From Cylindrodendrum hubeiense (taxonomy: Eukaryota; Ascomycota; Sordariomycetes; Hypocreales; Nectriaceae): 64,000 nucleotides of DNA. Positions within the stretch are counted from its first letter, which is position 1; every line of letters starts with the position of its first letter. Shown here piece by piece: positions 21,631 through 33,203 of this stretch. Made by a program: the position numbers and the translations under genes. The notes beneath the pieces are model-generated. The model was not told where the DNA came from. It worked only from the letters and a program-made list of their open reading frames with translations, and did not search any database. Location of the stretch: positions 62,001 to 126,000 of the forward strand of contig JAANBB010000003.1 of assembly GCA_014621425.1 (NCBI GenBank), given 5' to 3'.

Positions 21631-23527
21631 ATGGAGAGTGTCCATACCAGAACAATGTCAGCACCAACTGGGACTCTCCCCCGAAGCAGCTCGACCTCCA
21701 CACAGGGGCGGCGTCAGGCCTGTGACCGGTGTTCTGAGCAAAAAGTCCGATGCATCCGCAGCGCTCCTACCAACGATGATGTTGGCATCGGAGAGGCGGG
21801 GGCCTTGGCGCGATGCATTCGCTGCAGTAAAGCTAGGGCCTCATGCGTATACAGCCGTAAGCATATCCAAGTTCGAGGCAATATTGTTGACGTGCCACTC
21901 TGTTTGCGAGTGCAACTTGTGTGGATTCACGGCGGATACTTGAAGGTGTGAAGGCTAACGCATTGTTCGCTTGTGCTATCTAGTCTACCAGAGATCCGGC
22001 AGACCTGCGAAGCGGTCCCCTTCGTCGGAGCTGCAATGGGAAAACCACAGCAAGAGGGCCACGAGGCCTTCAACCCCGACATCGATAGAGAAGGGCGCCG
22101 CCTCGTCGTCAATCGAGGCGGTGTCTGCGACGATGCCCGGATCTTCAAAACCCCGCCAAGGGCTTCGTGTCGAGATCCCGATCGATCCGATCATATACGA
22201 TGGAGCTCCCGTCGAGCTGGGTCCTCCCCAACACCAGACCGTCCCGGCAGCCACCAGCGAACTCGAGCCAGACGCCAAGTATGAGACGAGCTACGAGCAG
22301 TGCATAGCCGAGTTCAGCCTCAACGGCCTCGAGATCTGGTCCAGCATGCCAACCCTCTCCCCCGGGTCCATCTCCCCACAGGCGGAGCTTGGGCCGATGC
22401 AGTCTACGCCCGGTGCGACTGACGGCTGGGTCACAACATCCGACCCGCCAGACTACGATGACAGCCGCAGGGCTGAAACAAATGCGACGGCGGCTGCCAT
22501 CGCGACAGCCAATGCCATGGCCTCTAGATCGATAGCGGCGCTCCCCAACACGACCGAGGTCTACATCGAGCAGCTCGCGGAACTCAACCTCGCTATATTC
22601 CGCGTTACCCGATCCATATGCGGGACCGCGGACGCCAGCGCGCCCGCATCGCTTGCCTGGTCCGTCTCGGGAGAGATCTTCGAGGCGGCGAGCTCTCTGA
22701 TCAAGCTTATTGATGCCTTCTCAAGGGCCCACACAGCCGTCGACACCAAGGCGGCATTTGCCCCGATGAGCGACCCCATGGTGCTGGATGTGGAAGCCTC
22801 GCTGCATTTGGAACCGGCTCCCGACGACCTAAACGGCGAGTTTGGTGCAAACGCCGTCCCACCCACAATAAAGTCCGATCCTGGCGTGGCATTACTGATC
22901 TTGGCCGCCCACCAGCGGCTCTTGAGCGCGTTTGAAAACATGTGCGCCTCCATTCATCGCTATCTGCAGGTCATCCAGGAGGGATTAACCCTGCCCTTCG
23001 ACTTCGGCGGTCAGCAACAAGCCTACAGCCTCTATAACGATGGTCAGATGTTGGTGCTCCCCTACTCGTCAGCTGGCACCGACGGCGCGGCCTCGCTCAA
23101 CACCTTTGGTGGCCAGACCTTTGCCCCCTCGTCAACAGCTCAGTTTGTCGTCATCACCGAGCTCATCACGTACTACCTGAACCGTCTGGACCGCGCATTG
23201 GGTCCCGCAATGGCAAGGGGGCCAGAGCAAGGCCCGGACTTCGATGCGCTATTGGTGCAATCCGCCGACGTTTCCGACATGTCGTCGGGATCTTCAGGCG
23301 AATCTTCCCCCGACATCTGCAGCCTTGGGTTCGCGGAGACTTCGTCCTCGTCCTCATCCAACCAGGCGCAGAGCAGCAAGGGCGGCGAGGAAAGGCCCAA
23401 CAGCCGCAGCAGCAGTAGCGCAAGGGCTTTGACGAGGGTGGGCCACGACATGCACGAGCGTTATCAGAGGCTGAGAGAACACATCAAATTGATTAAGAGA
23501 GTGATCCGAGCATCCAACGACAGCTAG
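21631..23527 (+). CDS. AflR-like Zn2Cys6 pathway-specific transcription factor
   Basis: Two exons (21631-21856 and 21984-23527; intron 127 nt) encode 589 aa. The zinc cluster begins ACDRCSEQKVRC and ends CIRCSKARASCVYS, with a 20-residue loop between the third and fourth cysteines. The intron sits just after the last cysteine. Splicing gives CVYSLYQRSGRPAKRS, the basic GRP linker typical of AflR-type regulators, and this fixes the splice sites. The remainder resembles the AflR C-terminal region, with acidic and Ser-rich stretches and a C-terminal helix rich in R and K. It should be a nuclear activator of the surrounding polyketide genes. It lies between the exporter and the trans-enoyl reductase, as expected for a cluster-specific regulator. 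Confidence 0.9.
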
Positions 23528-23868
23528 AGGGGGATGGGTTTTCCTTTTATATGTTGCGTGTTTGTTTAGATGACGAATGGCAGAGACCGGATGCGTCAAG
23601 TTGGTCACATTACTACCCACACTCCAGAGTAGACTGAATCGATGGAGGTACAGGTCGGTAGCATGAGTACATTACTTCAGATACATTATACACGAGGCTC
23701 GATGTACACTCATTACACCCATCCATCCCACCAGTATGTGATAAAGATGCCATATTTGTGCATTTTGGAGTCGTGATTTTCAAACAAAGGAGGGAGATGT
23801 TTTGAATCTTGAATCTTGCCCTTTTAACGCCTCCGCCGTCTCCCACTGGAGTCACTTGCTCTAACGTG
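23528..23868. other. Convergent 3' flanks
   Basis: This is the 341-bp gap between the convergent AflR-like factor and trans-enoyl reductase genes. No feature is seen. Confidence 0.5.
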
Positions 23869-25030
23869 CTACTTACTCAAAACTACAGCCAATTTCCTGC
23901 CCGACACCATTCCAGTTTCCAACTGCTCCATTCCATCCAAGATGCTCTCAAAGTCTTGGCCTACAACCTCCGTCGGGTGCGATCTGATTCTCCCCTGGTC
24001 AAGCAGTGGCTGAAGAGCAGTGAAGCACCTCACCACCATGTCATGTTTCTCAGGATTCGCAGCTCGATAGTACTCGCCCGGAAGCTTTACTTCATGGCCA
24101 AACGCCTCTAACGCTAGGATAAAATCTACCGACACATCATCCCGCGTCGTCCACTCCTCCTCAAAATCCTCCAAGAGAGCCAGCCGACCCCCTGAAGGCC
24201 CCATTGCAGCTCCACAACACGCGATCGAATCCTCGTCAGTTATGCACGCAATTGCAAGGCTGATTTTACCATTAGTGTGTCTTTTTATATCCTGTGCCAC
24301 GCTTTCAGCCTTGTAGTCGAAAACGGCGCTAGCGCCGTAGGACTTGACCATTTCAAAGTTTCGTGGTGAGCAAACGCCTATAGGATCAAATCCAACGCTT
24401 TTTCGTTCATGACCATTTAGCAACTTCACGATGGTTCTGAAAACATGGCACAACTCACAGCTTCAGCAGTTGAATTGCCATTGTCCCAGACGCCGTGCTC
24501 GCACCATAAACAAGGACCGGGGCTCCGGCTCCCGAGGACCGAGAGTCAGCTCGGGTTACATCAAAATCGATTCCCAACGAATGCAACACCATACATGCTG
24601 TCGTGAGACCTGTTCCAAGCGCTGCGGCCTGGGCCAGTGGGAGATGATCGGGGACTTTGAGCACTAGGTCTGCCGGTGCCCGTACAAACTCGGCAAAGCA
24701 GCCGCTTTGCAAATCAGCTGGGTTGTTGCCGTGCACGCCTCCACAGACAATGTCACCGACTTGAAGATCGGGTCGTATCCGAGCGGCATACTCGTCAATT
24801 CGAATGACTTCGCCTGCGTAGTCGATACCGACAGTGGTGCCGGGAACGGGAAACGCAGGACCCATCTTGAAATCCGTCGGGTTCAGGGCCACTGCCATGG
24901 TCCTGACTAGAATACTCCCCGACTTGAGAGGAGGAATGCTGGCATCTGGGACAAGAATAGATTCTCCGTCGGCGGTTTGGATGATGGCCCACTGGGAGGC
25001 CGGAATGTCGACTGGTGCTCGTGACGACAT
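23869..25030 (-). CDS. Trans-acting enoyl reductase (LovC-like, MDR family)
   Basis: Two exons (25030-24459 and 24397-23869; intron 61 nt) encode 366 aa, close to LovC (363 aa). The N-terminal GroES-like fold carries NPTDFKMG and GIDYAGEV. The NADPH site is VLVYGASTASGTMAIQLLKL, followed after splicing by VGFDPIGVCSPRNFEMVKSYGA and VFDYKAESVAQDI, which are characteristic of stand-alone enoyl reductases working with highly reducing synthases. The zinc ligands of alcohol dehydrogenases are absent. It should dock on the synthase at 7-15 kb, which lacks a working ER domain, and reduce selected enoyl intermediates. The start MSSRAPVDIPASQW was chosen over an upstream Met in the same frame. Its upstream region has a tandem repeat of a candidate regulatory motif. 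Confidence 0.92.
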
Positions 25031-25373
25031 GATTAGATGTGTTGGTAATACGGTCAATAAGCCGTTAGGGTTTCAACATGAGAATGATGAGTTGACTGAG
25101 TCACGATGAACCCTGCCATACTGCGCGTGGAATTTTTAAAAGACGGTCCGGGCCGGAGATTTGCAAGACGAGAACGGGTTCCGATAGTAAGAGCTGGGTG
25201 ACACGAGGCTTGGAATTCATCCATTGCTACTACCACGCGCTGCCGCTGTGCAGCCATCACCTCCGGCCGTCGAAAAGTAGACGGACTTTTGGCATCTGAG
25301 CTGAATACCATCGAATGTCCGATCAGAGATGAGTACTGCAAAGATGCGTGTGCGAATTGCGCATGCGATGCTA

Positions 25374-25440
25374 TGCGAGTGCGATCTGATGCGAGTGCGA
25401 TCAGATGCGAGTGTGGCGCATTGCTGCTTAGCGAGTGCGA
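25374..25440. promoter_or_regulatory. Tandem GCGAGTGCGA motifs upstream of the trans-enoyl reductase
   Basis: A 16-bp unit, TGCGAGTGCGATCTGA, is repeated head to tail (25374-25389 and 25390-25405), followed by a partial third copy at 25406 and another GCGAGTGCGA at 25431-25440. A related site, GCGAGTGCGG, lies at 25766-25775. Each contains CGA-GTG-CGA, a direct pair of CGA half-sites spaced by 3 bp. The array lies about 350-400 bp upstream of the gene start. Binding of the AflR-like factor is inference. Confidence 0.45.
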
Positions 25441-26699
25441 TGTCACGCCATGCCCATTTCAGACTTGTGCATGGGAGGCGATCGTCCCATATGCCCCATG
25501 AATAGGGTCGCAGTGCTTTCAAATTCTCTGCCTGATAATGCAGCTCAATGCCGCATGCTCATTGTTCACATCTGATTTGCGGCGTCCCCATCCATCATCC
25601 ACGTCAACTCTGGCACACATCTTCAATGCCAACCCATGTCAACATCACACCGCGTGCCCGGGACCCGACTCTGCAGCTGCTGGATCATTGGTTAGGAAAT
25701 CCTCGCACTCGTTTCAAAAGTCCTCGGCCTTCATTCCGTGCCAACCACTTGCTGGCCAGAACGTAGCGAGTGCGGGTTGGACCTGAGATGGAGTTTATGC
25801 GAGTATTGGAAGATAGTAGTGAGCTGTCGGCACCCAGTTCCGGTATTTCAAGTGTTTCCACCCCACATCCCTAATCATGAGGACATGCCTCGGGGTAGGG
25901 TAGCGCGTGTGCATCTGGTGGGGTGAGATGATGGCACTGCCTTATGGTGCTGTCATTTTGTCTTTACCGTACAGTGCCGTCAAGTAAACTGATATTATAG
26001 TCTCCGCCAACTAGATAGGTGGTGCTCTGATCAAGGACTCAGAGACCGCTTGGGGCATTGACACCATGTACGAAGCTGCCGCTTCATTTCACTCCTATAC
26101 TCATCCTCGAATGTAACTGTGGTGGTACTCCGGTGGCCAAAGTTTACGCTAATGATGACTTGACTCGACGCTTTGATGCCCTTCTACCGTTACCTCGAGC
26201 TGGGGAGGCAAGACTAGTCAGGCTTTCCACCATCACGGTTAAGGGGTGGTGTGATGGTGCCAACGGTCCTATTGGAGGTTTTAATGAGGTGTGGGACAAC
26301 TACTAGCTTGAGATGCCCATACTTAAGGCGTACGATCTGCCATATAATGCAGGAGACATCACTTTTTCTTCCTTAAATTTTGACCTACACCTTTTATCGC
26401 CTTTTTCCACGGTGACCACAGCTATCGCAGTAGCTCTTATCGATATTCTCTTCTTCCTTTACCTTAGAGACACCAAGAAGCAGAATAACTATTGATTTTC
26501 ACTTACCTATCCCCTAGGCTTTACATGAATCTTCGCCTCTTTACTACATTCCTTCTTCTCTAGCTGCTATCCTACGGATGGGTGCGGTCTGCACCGAGGG
26601 CCCCTCCCACCAATACAGTAGCCGCGCTTGGAAATCCGGACACGCCAGTGATATGCCTGCCGTGCTCCCAAGTACCATCTCATTCCCTGTATCCTCCAC
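25441..26699. other. Gene-poor stretch
   Basis: Only short open frames are present (for example 26058-26306 and 26313-26495 on the + strand). None resembles a known family, and I do not call them genes. Confidence 0.45.
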
Positions 26700-27108
26700 T
26701 TCCACTTACCTAGCATCGGCCGCTTGACTTGTTAGCCACAATTTTTGCGATTTATCGTCTCTGGATTCCATCTCCACTTGTTTGGTACCAACTGGGTCAG
26801 CGGAAGTTGAAGTAGCTTAAGTAACGACGCCCGGTCAAGGTCAATCATCATCACCCGCTCCATTGAATCACTCCTTCTTAATGCATGGCCCGCAAGGACC
26901 TAGTGGTCATATTCTTGAGAGACTTTACCATGTCTCCAATATCCAATGCCTCAGCAATGGTATCACCTCCCCAAGACCAAAGTTTCGTGTGCGCCACGTA
27001 GACCCGATGGTTGTGGTAGCAAGCCTTGTTTATTAATCGGAGGTCAATAACGCCCAGGAATACAGGCACGTAGAGGTCTTGGATCCGTTTGAGACGCTCG
27101 TAAGTCAC
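26700..27108 (-). pseudogene. Decayed fungal protein-kinase-like fragment
   Basis: The minus-strand frame reads TYERLKRIQDLYVPVFLGVI and LWSWGGD, resembling the LQ-x-VPVYLG and LSWGG segments of large fungal kinase-like families. It ends SLRAMH and then a stop codon. In another frame, immediately downstream, RVMMIDLDRASLLKL and VPNKWRWNPETI match the later part of the same family (the VMVIDFERA-like motif and the C-terminal NPE segment). The catalytic-loop part between them is missing. A stop, a frame change and a deletion together mark this as a relic. Resemblance is from memory of the family, not a search. Confidence 0.55.
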
Positions 27109-29702
27109 AGCTTCGTGCTAATGAAGGCGTAGCCGTACGCCAAAAAGGGTTATTTTTAAAGTTACACCGCGTGTACCACCTAGCGACGTGACATCGTCAT
27201 CTAATGACTCTAGCTGCTTCTAGAGAAGCACACGCCATTCAGTGTGATCAACTGGGTGACATAGGCAGGCGTGAGCACAGCTCTTGCGGTGAACAGCCCA
27301 GTTCGGGCACTTTGGACCGAGAAATCCTCCCTTCAGCATCCCTAGAAGGCATTTCTGCGAATAGTCAGATGGTTCCCGCCTATTGTTATTTCTCAATGGA
27401 GGCACCCCATCTATCTGTCCCTCAGCAGGTCGCCTTTTGTTCTTCTAGGGAGGTACGGCGGCTGATCGACGTCTGTTTGGATTTTTGCTGGGGGCTGATG
27501 ATTGCTTTGTGTGCATAGTTAATGACTAGAGCCAAATGTTTTCTTAACTCAAATGCTGAATAATCTGAGCTTCGTTCTTTTTGTTGGTTATGTCATGATT
27601 ATCGATATATTGGGTCAGAGCATCGCCATCACAACTGTCGCACATGTGTCATGTGTCTAAACTAATATGGCCAGTGGATATGGCTGATGCTATTCCTACT
27701 CTCCTCGGTATATGTTGTGCCACGCAAGGCAAATGACATTTCGTGTCACGGCGCGCCCGTAACGTGACGCGGCTAGCTAGGTAATAAGAAATAGCAAAAG
27801 CAGCGACTCTTGTGCGCCTACATCAGAGGCCACCGTCAGAGCCTGCATGATGCCTGGCTCACCCGGACATGGTGGAATGTCTATAATGGTGGGTGAGCTC
27901 ATGCTGGCGAAGCTCATCCGGCTCCCCCGAGTCGCGCGATTGGCCGGAGCGCTGGAGCAAAGTCCGCATTCTCATGCTAATCCCGATCTTCGAGGCCACC
28001 CACCATGTTCATCTGAGAACCCACTCGATCGCTTCTGCACGTTCCAAGCTGCATGGTCCCAAGCTGCATGAAGCTTTGTCCTTTTTCCTCTGATCGCTCA
28101 CTAGTCCGATGCGTGTTGACCAGATCTAACCGAGATGTCACTCTTTGGAGTACTTGCAGGAACAGCCACCTCTGCCCAAAAGCAAATTTCCGAGCCGTCC
28201 ATTAGGTCAGAGGGATGACTGTGATAGAGTATATGATTTCTTGATGGACGACCTTTCTGTTGCAGGTATGCTGTAACTAGATGAGACTATGACATTACCC
28301 AAGAAAAATATCAAATCTGGGATTTCGATATCGAAGCTCAATCTATACTAGCGACACTCTGGTGGTTCAATGTCGACAGTTGTTTTAGTCAGCCTGTGCC
28401 TACCCTATATCTGGACACCAGCATCCGCCCTTCTTGTGAAGAATGGTAAAAAGCTAAAAGAGTCATGATTCATAACTGCGCTCATGAAACTTGTCTCGAA
28501 CACTTTTTACATCTCATATTCTGAGTGTATGCACGTGGTCACCAGCTCGACGCGACAATGAGCAGGCTTTTGCAGCAGACGATCCACTGTGTGACGAAAT
28601 AGGAAATTACCGAAATAGGAAGTCAACAGCGGTGACGGCAGATGAGACAACCAACTCTGCATGACGCGTTGGCAATACCCAAGTCATCACCATATTCTAT
28701 TTGTGATTGACGGCTGGCTCGGTATCACGCCCATTCCCCTCGTTGGTGGACATTTGACACTCGTTGGCATCATGTAGAGTGAGCGAATGGCTGGCTTGTC
28801 CTCGACACATGGCGAGATGCCATTAGGTCATAAAATCGCGACCCCTGTTCTTGAGGCTACAAAGGGAGAATGATCAGACAGTCGCAATCAAAATGGCAGC
28901 ATTGATGTGCACTGTAATAGCCGTGTTTACTTGTCGCGATATACTGTGGCATGTGGGCAATAAATTCGAGCAGCCTTCAAGTGGGTAGCATCGTGAGGTG
29001 TATTTCTCGCAGTGTACGCCCAGCGCGACCAACGCGTCAAGCTGACTTACGTCATTGCTAATGCTGCCCTTCGTACCAATTAAAAGAGCCTTCCACAATT
29101 CTCGCTAAAAATGGCCTCGCCAGAAGATCGTAAGTAGCAGAAGCTGTCGAGCCTCGTTGGCCGTCACCTGCCTCTGACCGCGTAAAATTTCCAAGACGGG
29201 TCTAGTGCATCAGGAGCTCAGATGAGCTGGTGTTGACAGCTGGGGCCCACGGTCCCACGGTCACCGTGTTTCCTGACGGACCTGGAACGTCAGACACTGA
29301 AACAGTTCGTGGCATGGTGTCCAATGATCGACCTAAATAATTGGGCCTTGAACAAGGTACGAATTGGGCTAGGATGGTATCCGATCGCCTAGACCGACTT
29401 CGGTAACTTATCCCGGCTCATGGCGTTTTCTCGAAGCATTACTCTTCTTTGCCCGAATGAGGATTTCTTTGTTAGGAGGCCTGGCCTCGACATAAAAGAA
29501 GAAATAGCCCGCGAGAGATGTTCTTGTTTTTGCATCTCATCTCTCAAGGGAACGAATATTATTATCTACGATCCCTGGAAATATCGTTAATTTATTTGGA
29601 AGAGGCTTCGACGACATTTATAGACAGATCCTGGTCATCATCGTTCACGAACATTTTCACCTCAGATATTTCGTCATTGGTCAACATCACTCGCCGTAGA
29701 AT
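27109..29702. other. Gene-poor stretch
   Basis: 2.6 kb with no recognisable gene. Open frames are short with no family resemblance. The right end should contain the promoter of the arrestin gene. Confidence 0.45.
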
Positions 29703-30926
29703 ATGCCGGACCTCGTCAGTCTTGTAAGGCCTCTTCGAAACCTACCATTCACCAAGGCATCTCGAGAACGATCATCCCCTGCAGTCTCAATCGATTGGGA
29801 AATTGAAAGCTCGCCCACCATTATTCTCGGAGCCGGTGCAGAGAGTCTACCCTCGTTCTTGTCTGGCCAATTGTTGCTCAACATCAAAGCGGAATGTGTT
29901 GAGATTGACAGAGTCAGTGCCGTGTTCAATGTCCACACAGTTCAAAAGAGGCCCTTCAAGAGCCGCTGTACGAACTGCAAAGACCAGTATGTTGAAATAC
30001 AGAGCTGGCCTCTTCTGAGTAACAAGACTCTGCAGAGTGGTAGTCACACGCTTCCCTTCTCTGCCCTGATACCAGATCACCTTCCTGCTTCCATGGACTC
30101 CTCTCTCCTTTCCGTATCCTACGAGTTTCACGCCGAAGTTCACTATAAGTCAAAAGACGCACCGAACAGCACACCTCAAACCGTAACGTTCAAGCGAAAC
30201 CTGCCTGTTAGACGCCATCTGCCCGTACCAAACTGCCCTCTCGAATCGACTCGCAATTTTCCGTCCGCAGGCATCCAAGTCAACAGTTGCATCGACTCCA
30301 TTGTTCGCCCGGCTGGGGTCAACAAAGTTTCACTGTCGCTGAATGGCCTCCTCGTCTCCCCAGGAAATGGCCAGAATGACCATCTCTGGCGTTTATGGAA
30401 GGGAGCTTGGACACTTGAGGAAAACATCCAGGCTGTTGCCAGTCCCTGCGAGCGACATGGTGGTGCGGTATCTGCGGATGGGAATAACGACTTGGTTCGC
30501 AGGAAAACGAGGCTTCTAGGTGATGGTGGCCTATACAGCGAATGGAAGGAAAACGAGGCCGACGGAACTGCTGAAATGGAGTTTGGATTCAAGATCCGCC
30601 AAAATGCCCATGGCCCTGATATTGCCTACAGCCACGACACAAACAGCCCCGACGGTACTGAGGTGACGCACGCACTAGTTGTTGAGCTTGTCCTTGTCAA
30701 GGAACATTTCCCTGCTGGCAAGCCCCATTTGGCAATTAGAACGGGCGTTGGGCGGATCTTGCGTTTCAACTACAAGGTCACCCTGGCTGATGGGCCAAAT
30801 ACAGCTTCTGGTTGGGTTGTTGAGAACCTACCGTGCTACCAGGATGAATGGTCGAGCCCACCAGATTATTTGGATGAGGAGTCCCTTCAAAGGATGGAGA
30901 ATGCCGAGTTTAGAGTTCCTTCGTGA
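29703..30926 (+). CDS. Alpha-arrestin (LDB19/Art-like)
   Basis: This is a single-exon gene of 407 aa starting MPDLVSLVRPLRNL. It has no signal peptide or membrane helix. The body is beta-rich, with arrestin-type features: LLNIKAECVEIDRVSAVFNVHTVQ in the N-lobe, a cysteine pair CTNC, and HTLPFSALIPDHLPAS followed by VSYEFHAEV, the usual arrestin pattern. Near the C-terminus, SPPDYLDEE contains a PPxY motif (residues 386-389) that in this family binds the WW domains of the Rsp5/HulA ubiquitin ligase. The likely role is to recruit the ligase to plasma-membrane transporters for endocytosis. The permease at 36-38 kb is not necessarily its client. Confidence 0.78.
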   Translation: MPDLVSLVRPLRNLPFTKASRERSSPAVSIDWEIESSPTIILGAGAESLPSFLSGQLLLNIKAECVEIDRVSAVFNVHTVQKRPFKSRCTNCKDQYVEIQSWPLLSNKTLQSGSHTLPFSALIPDHLPASMDSSLLSVSYEFHAEVHYKSKDAPNSTPQTVTFKRNLPVRRHLPVPNCPLESTRNFPSAGIQVNSCIDSIVRPAGVNKVSLSLNGLLVSPGNGQNDHLWRLWKGAWTLEENIQAVASPCERHGGAVSADGNNDLVRRKTRLLGDGGLYSEWKENEADGTAEMEFGFKIRQNAHGPDIAYSHDTNSPDGTEVTHALVVELVLVKEHFPAGKPHLAIRTGVGRILRFNYKVTLADGPNTASGWVVENLPCYQDEWSSPPDYLDEESLQRMENAEFRVPS

Positions 30927-31132
30927 CTCGGAGGTTGCGATAAAAATAATGAAGTAACTGCGTTAATAGTCGATAGATGAATGAATGATACCACGGTCAT
31001 AATTAGGGAGATCGTGCCTGAAGGTTTAATATCACCACTCCATCTTTGCAGCCACACTTTTTGAGCCCATGTTTAATGCCTCTACCTTCGCATCTTATAT
31101 CTTTGACCAGCATGGCATTTAACGGCCCGCAA

Positions 31133-32542
31133 CTACTCCACTAACCCCCTGATCGCATCTATTTCTTCTTTCCTCCAATCCTTGACCTTGCCTTGCCATT
31201 TCTCCCCTTTACCGCCACCCTTGACACTCGGCACAACATCTTGAACCTTTTTGACAACCTCTGGCACCGAATCTTTCTCTCCAATAACAACAATTGGACC
31301 ACCTCCTTCTCCCTCACCCGCAGCTAAGATGACGACACCGCCGTCTTTTACTGCATCCTTGACCTCAAAGACTACCATGTTTAGGAAATCAAGAGTACCT
31401 GAAGGACGGTAGACCCATGCATTCTTTCCGGTTTGAAGAATAGCTTTCACTCGATCCCCTTCATAATTTGCAATTTCTGAGAGCAAGTTCCTCTCTCGTT
31501 TCTTTAAATCTGCTGCCGTGTCGTTGATCCTACCGACACTGGTGACTAGTTCAGCCGGGACGCTTGATGACGATATCGTTCTTGCAATGGAACGAAGAGC
31601 ATTAATAGAATCCGTGGACGCCTTGATAGCTCTGTCACCAACTGAAAAGTACAAGCGACAGTTCGTTCCGTGGACGGGCTGAGTGAAATGCAGAAGAATA
31701 AGAGAAATATGAGATGTTTGAGCCAGATGAGTACCGCAGCATCTAGGAGGGCACGTTAGTAGCCAAAAGGGAATTGCAGTGAGGGACATACGCATTGTGA
31801 TCGAGGTTTCCAATACTAATCATCCGGACAAGACCCTTCTCCTTATCATAGTCGTCAGGTAAACCGTTGGCCTGGTCGGGAGTCTTGACCGTGATGGGGA
31901 CATTGTCACGGATAACCTCGTTGCATCTGTCCTGGATCGTTTGCATCTCTGACTGTGAAGGTTTTCGAGGCAAGTCGACATAATTCATGCCACCGTCCGC
32001 TCCCATGCCCCAACCGAGAGTCCCCAGATTTTCATACGTGTCCATGATGGCAGAGAGCAAGTGCTGGCCAGTATGCTGTTGCATGTGGTCCCATCGACGA
32101 TTGAAGTCAACATTCTGGCGAACTGCGATGCCAGGTTCCAATACCTTGCCCACGCGATAGACACATTTGAGGCCCTGGCGCTCGACATGAGTGATGGTGA
32201 TTGGTTCCGGGGAAGCTGGTGACAACAGTACGAGAGAACCGCGGTCGCAAGGCTGACCTCCGCCTGATGTTCATGTTAGATTAAACCAAGATTCAAGCTT
32301 CTTGTAGACACACCCTCTGGGAATAACACAGAGTCGGAAAACTCGACAAGCCACGAGTCTGGATTATTCAAGATCGAGACATCCGACGCTGTCTTTTTCT
32401 TTTTCTGGCTGCTCTTATCTTTTGGCGGTGAGAATTTGACGCATGAGATGACCTTTGCCTCAAGAGTGCGTAGGTAAGAGTTTTTTTGACATGCCAATGC
32501 CCCGACCATCTGGCCCTGGGGACTTGGGATGCATTCGGCCAT
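31133..32542 (-). CDS. Alanyl-tRNA editing protein (AlaX-type)
   Basis: Three exons (32542-32314, 32263-31792, 31742-31133; introns 50 and 49 nt) encode 436 aa. Key segments are LACQKNSYL near the start, then PEGGGQPCDRGS across the first splice junction, HTGQHLLSA (the HxxxH zinc motif) and, formed across the second junction, NACCGTHLAQT (the CxxxH motif). These are the zinc ligands of the alanyl-tRNA synthetase editing domain. The N-terminal beta-barrel and the SAD domain are present; there is no aminoacylation domain. It should hydrolyse mischarged Ser- or Gly-tRNA(Ala) in the cytosol. The C-terminal 150 residues resemble the oligomerisation region of AlaX-L/AARSD1. The start MAECIPSPQ was chosen because upstream in-frame codons are not conserved. 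Confidence 0.88.
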
Positions 32543-33203
32543 TCTGAACGGGTGCTTACGAGGGTGAAGAGGTGATGGTTCGCGACGCAGACTGGGAGTC
32601 AGAGCTGATAAGAGAGCGGGGCTGACTGCATTACTCAGAATCACGCTTGGTCTCCACAAGCACTTGGTGATCGGACTGTGTAAGACCACAAAGACGAGGC
32701 TAGCTATTTTAGACCTGACGGAATTAGTTGCATTTATATTTATAGTTATATGGAATTCATAAAAGTAATTATCTACATGAGGAACGGTGCGACCCGCTCC
32801 CGTTTGACGGCACCGACGATCATGGATGTTCGAAACCAACACCACCGCTACCGTAGACGCTGATAGGAAACAGATAGCAACCTGTATGGATAATATATTA
32901 TTGACGGGATTCCTCGCTGGCGGTACATCCTATGGGATGTGATTCTGTTAGAGACTGCCCAATGGAATAAGTGAGAGTATATGAAATCGAGCAACATAGG
33001 TGGATGAAAATTCCTAGACTAAACTACATACTAGGGACAAGAAAACTTAACAACCTCTATCATCTAATTCCAATTTGCATCCAAACATATTTAGGTACGG
33101 GTTGACGCAATGGTTTGAGATACACAAGAACCACCGGATTCTATGAGCAATAACATGCGTAATTGTCCAAGATTTGAAAACAGTAGTTATCAGTGTTTGT
33201 GCA
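32543..33203. other. Intergenic
   Basis: The promoter of the AlaX-type gene is on the left and the 3' flank of the cysteine-rich peptide gene on the right. No gene is seen. Confidence 0.45.

Noticed and set aside
26058..26495. Two consecutive short + strand frames that might be one gene
   Set aside because: No conserved motif and no plausible splice joining them to a recognisable protein.
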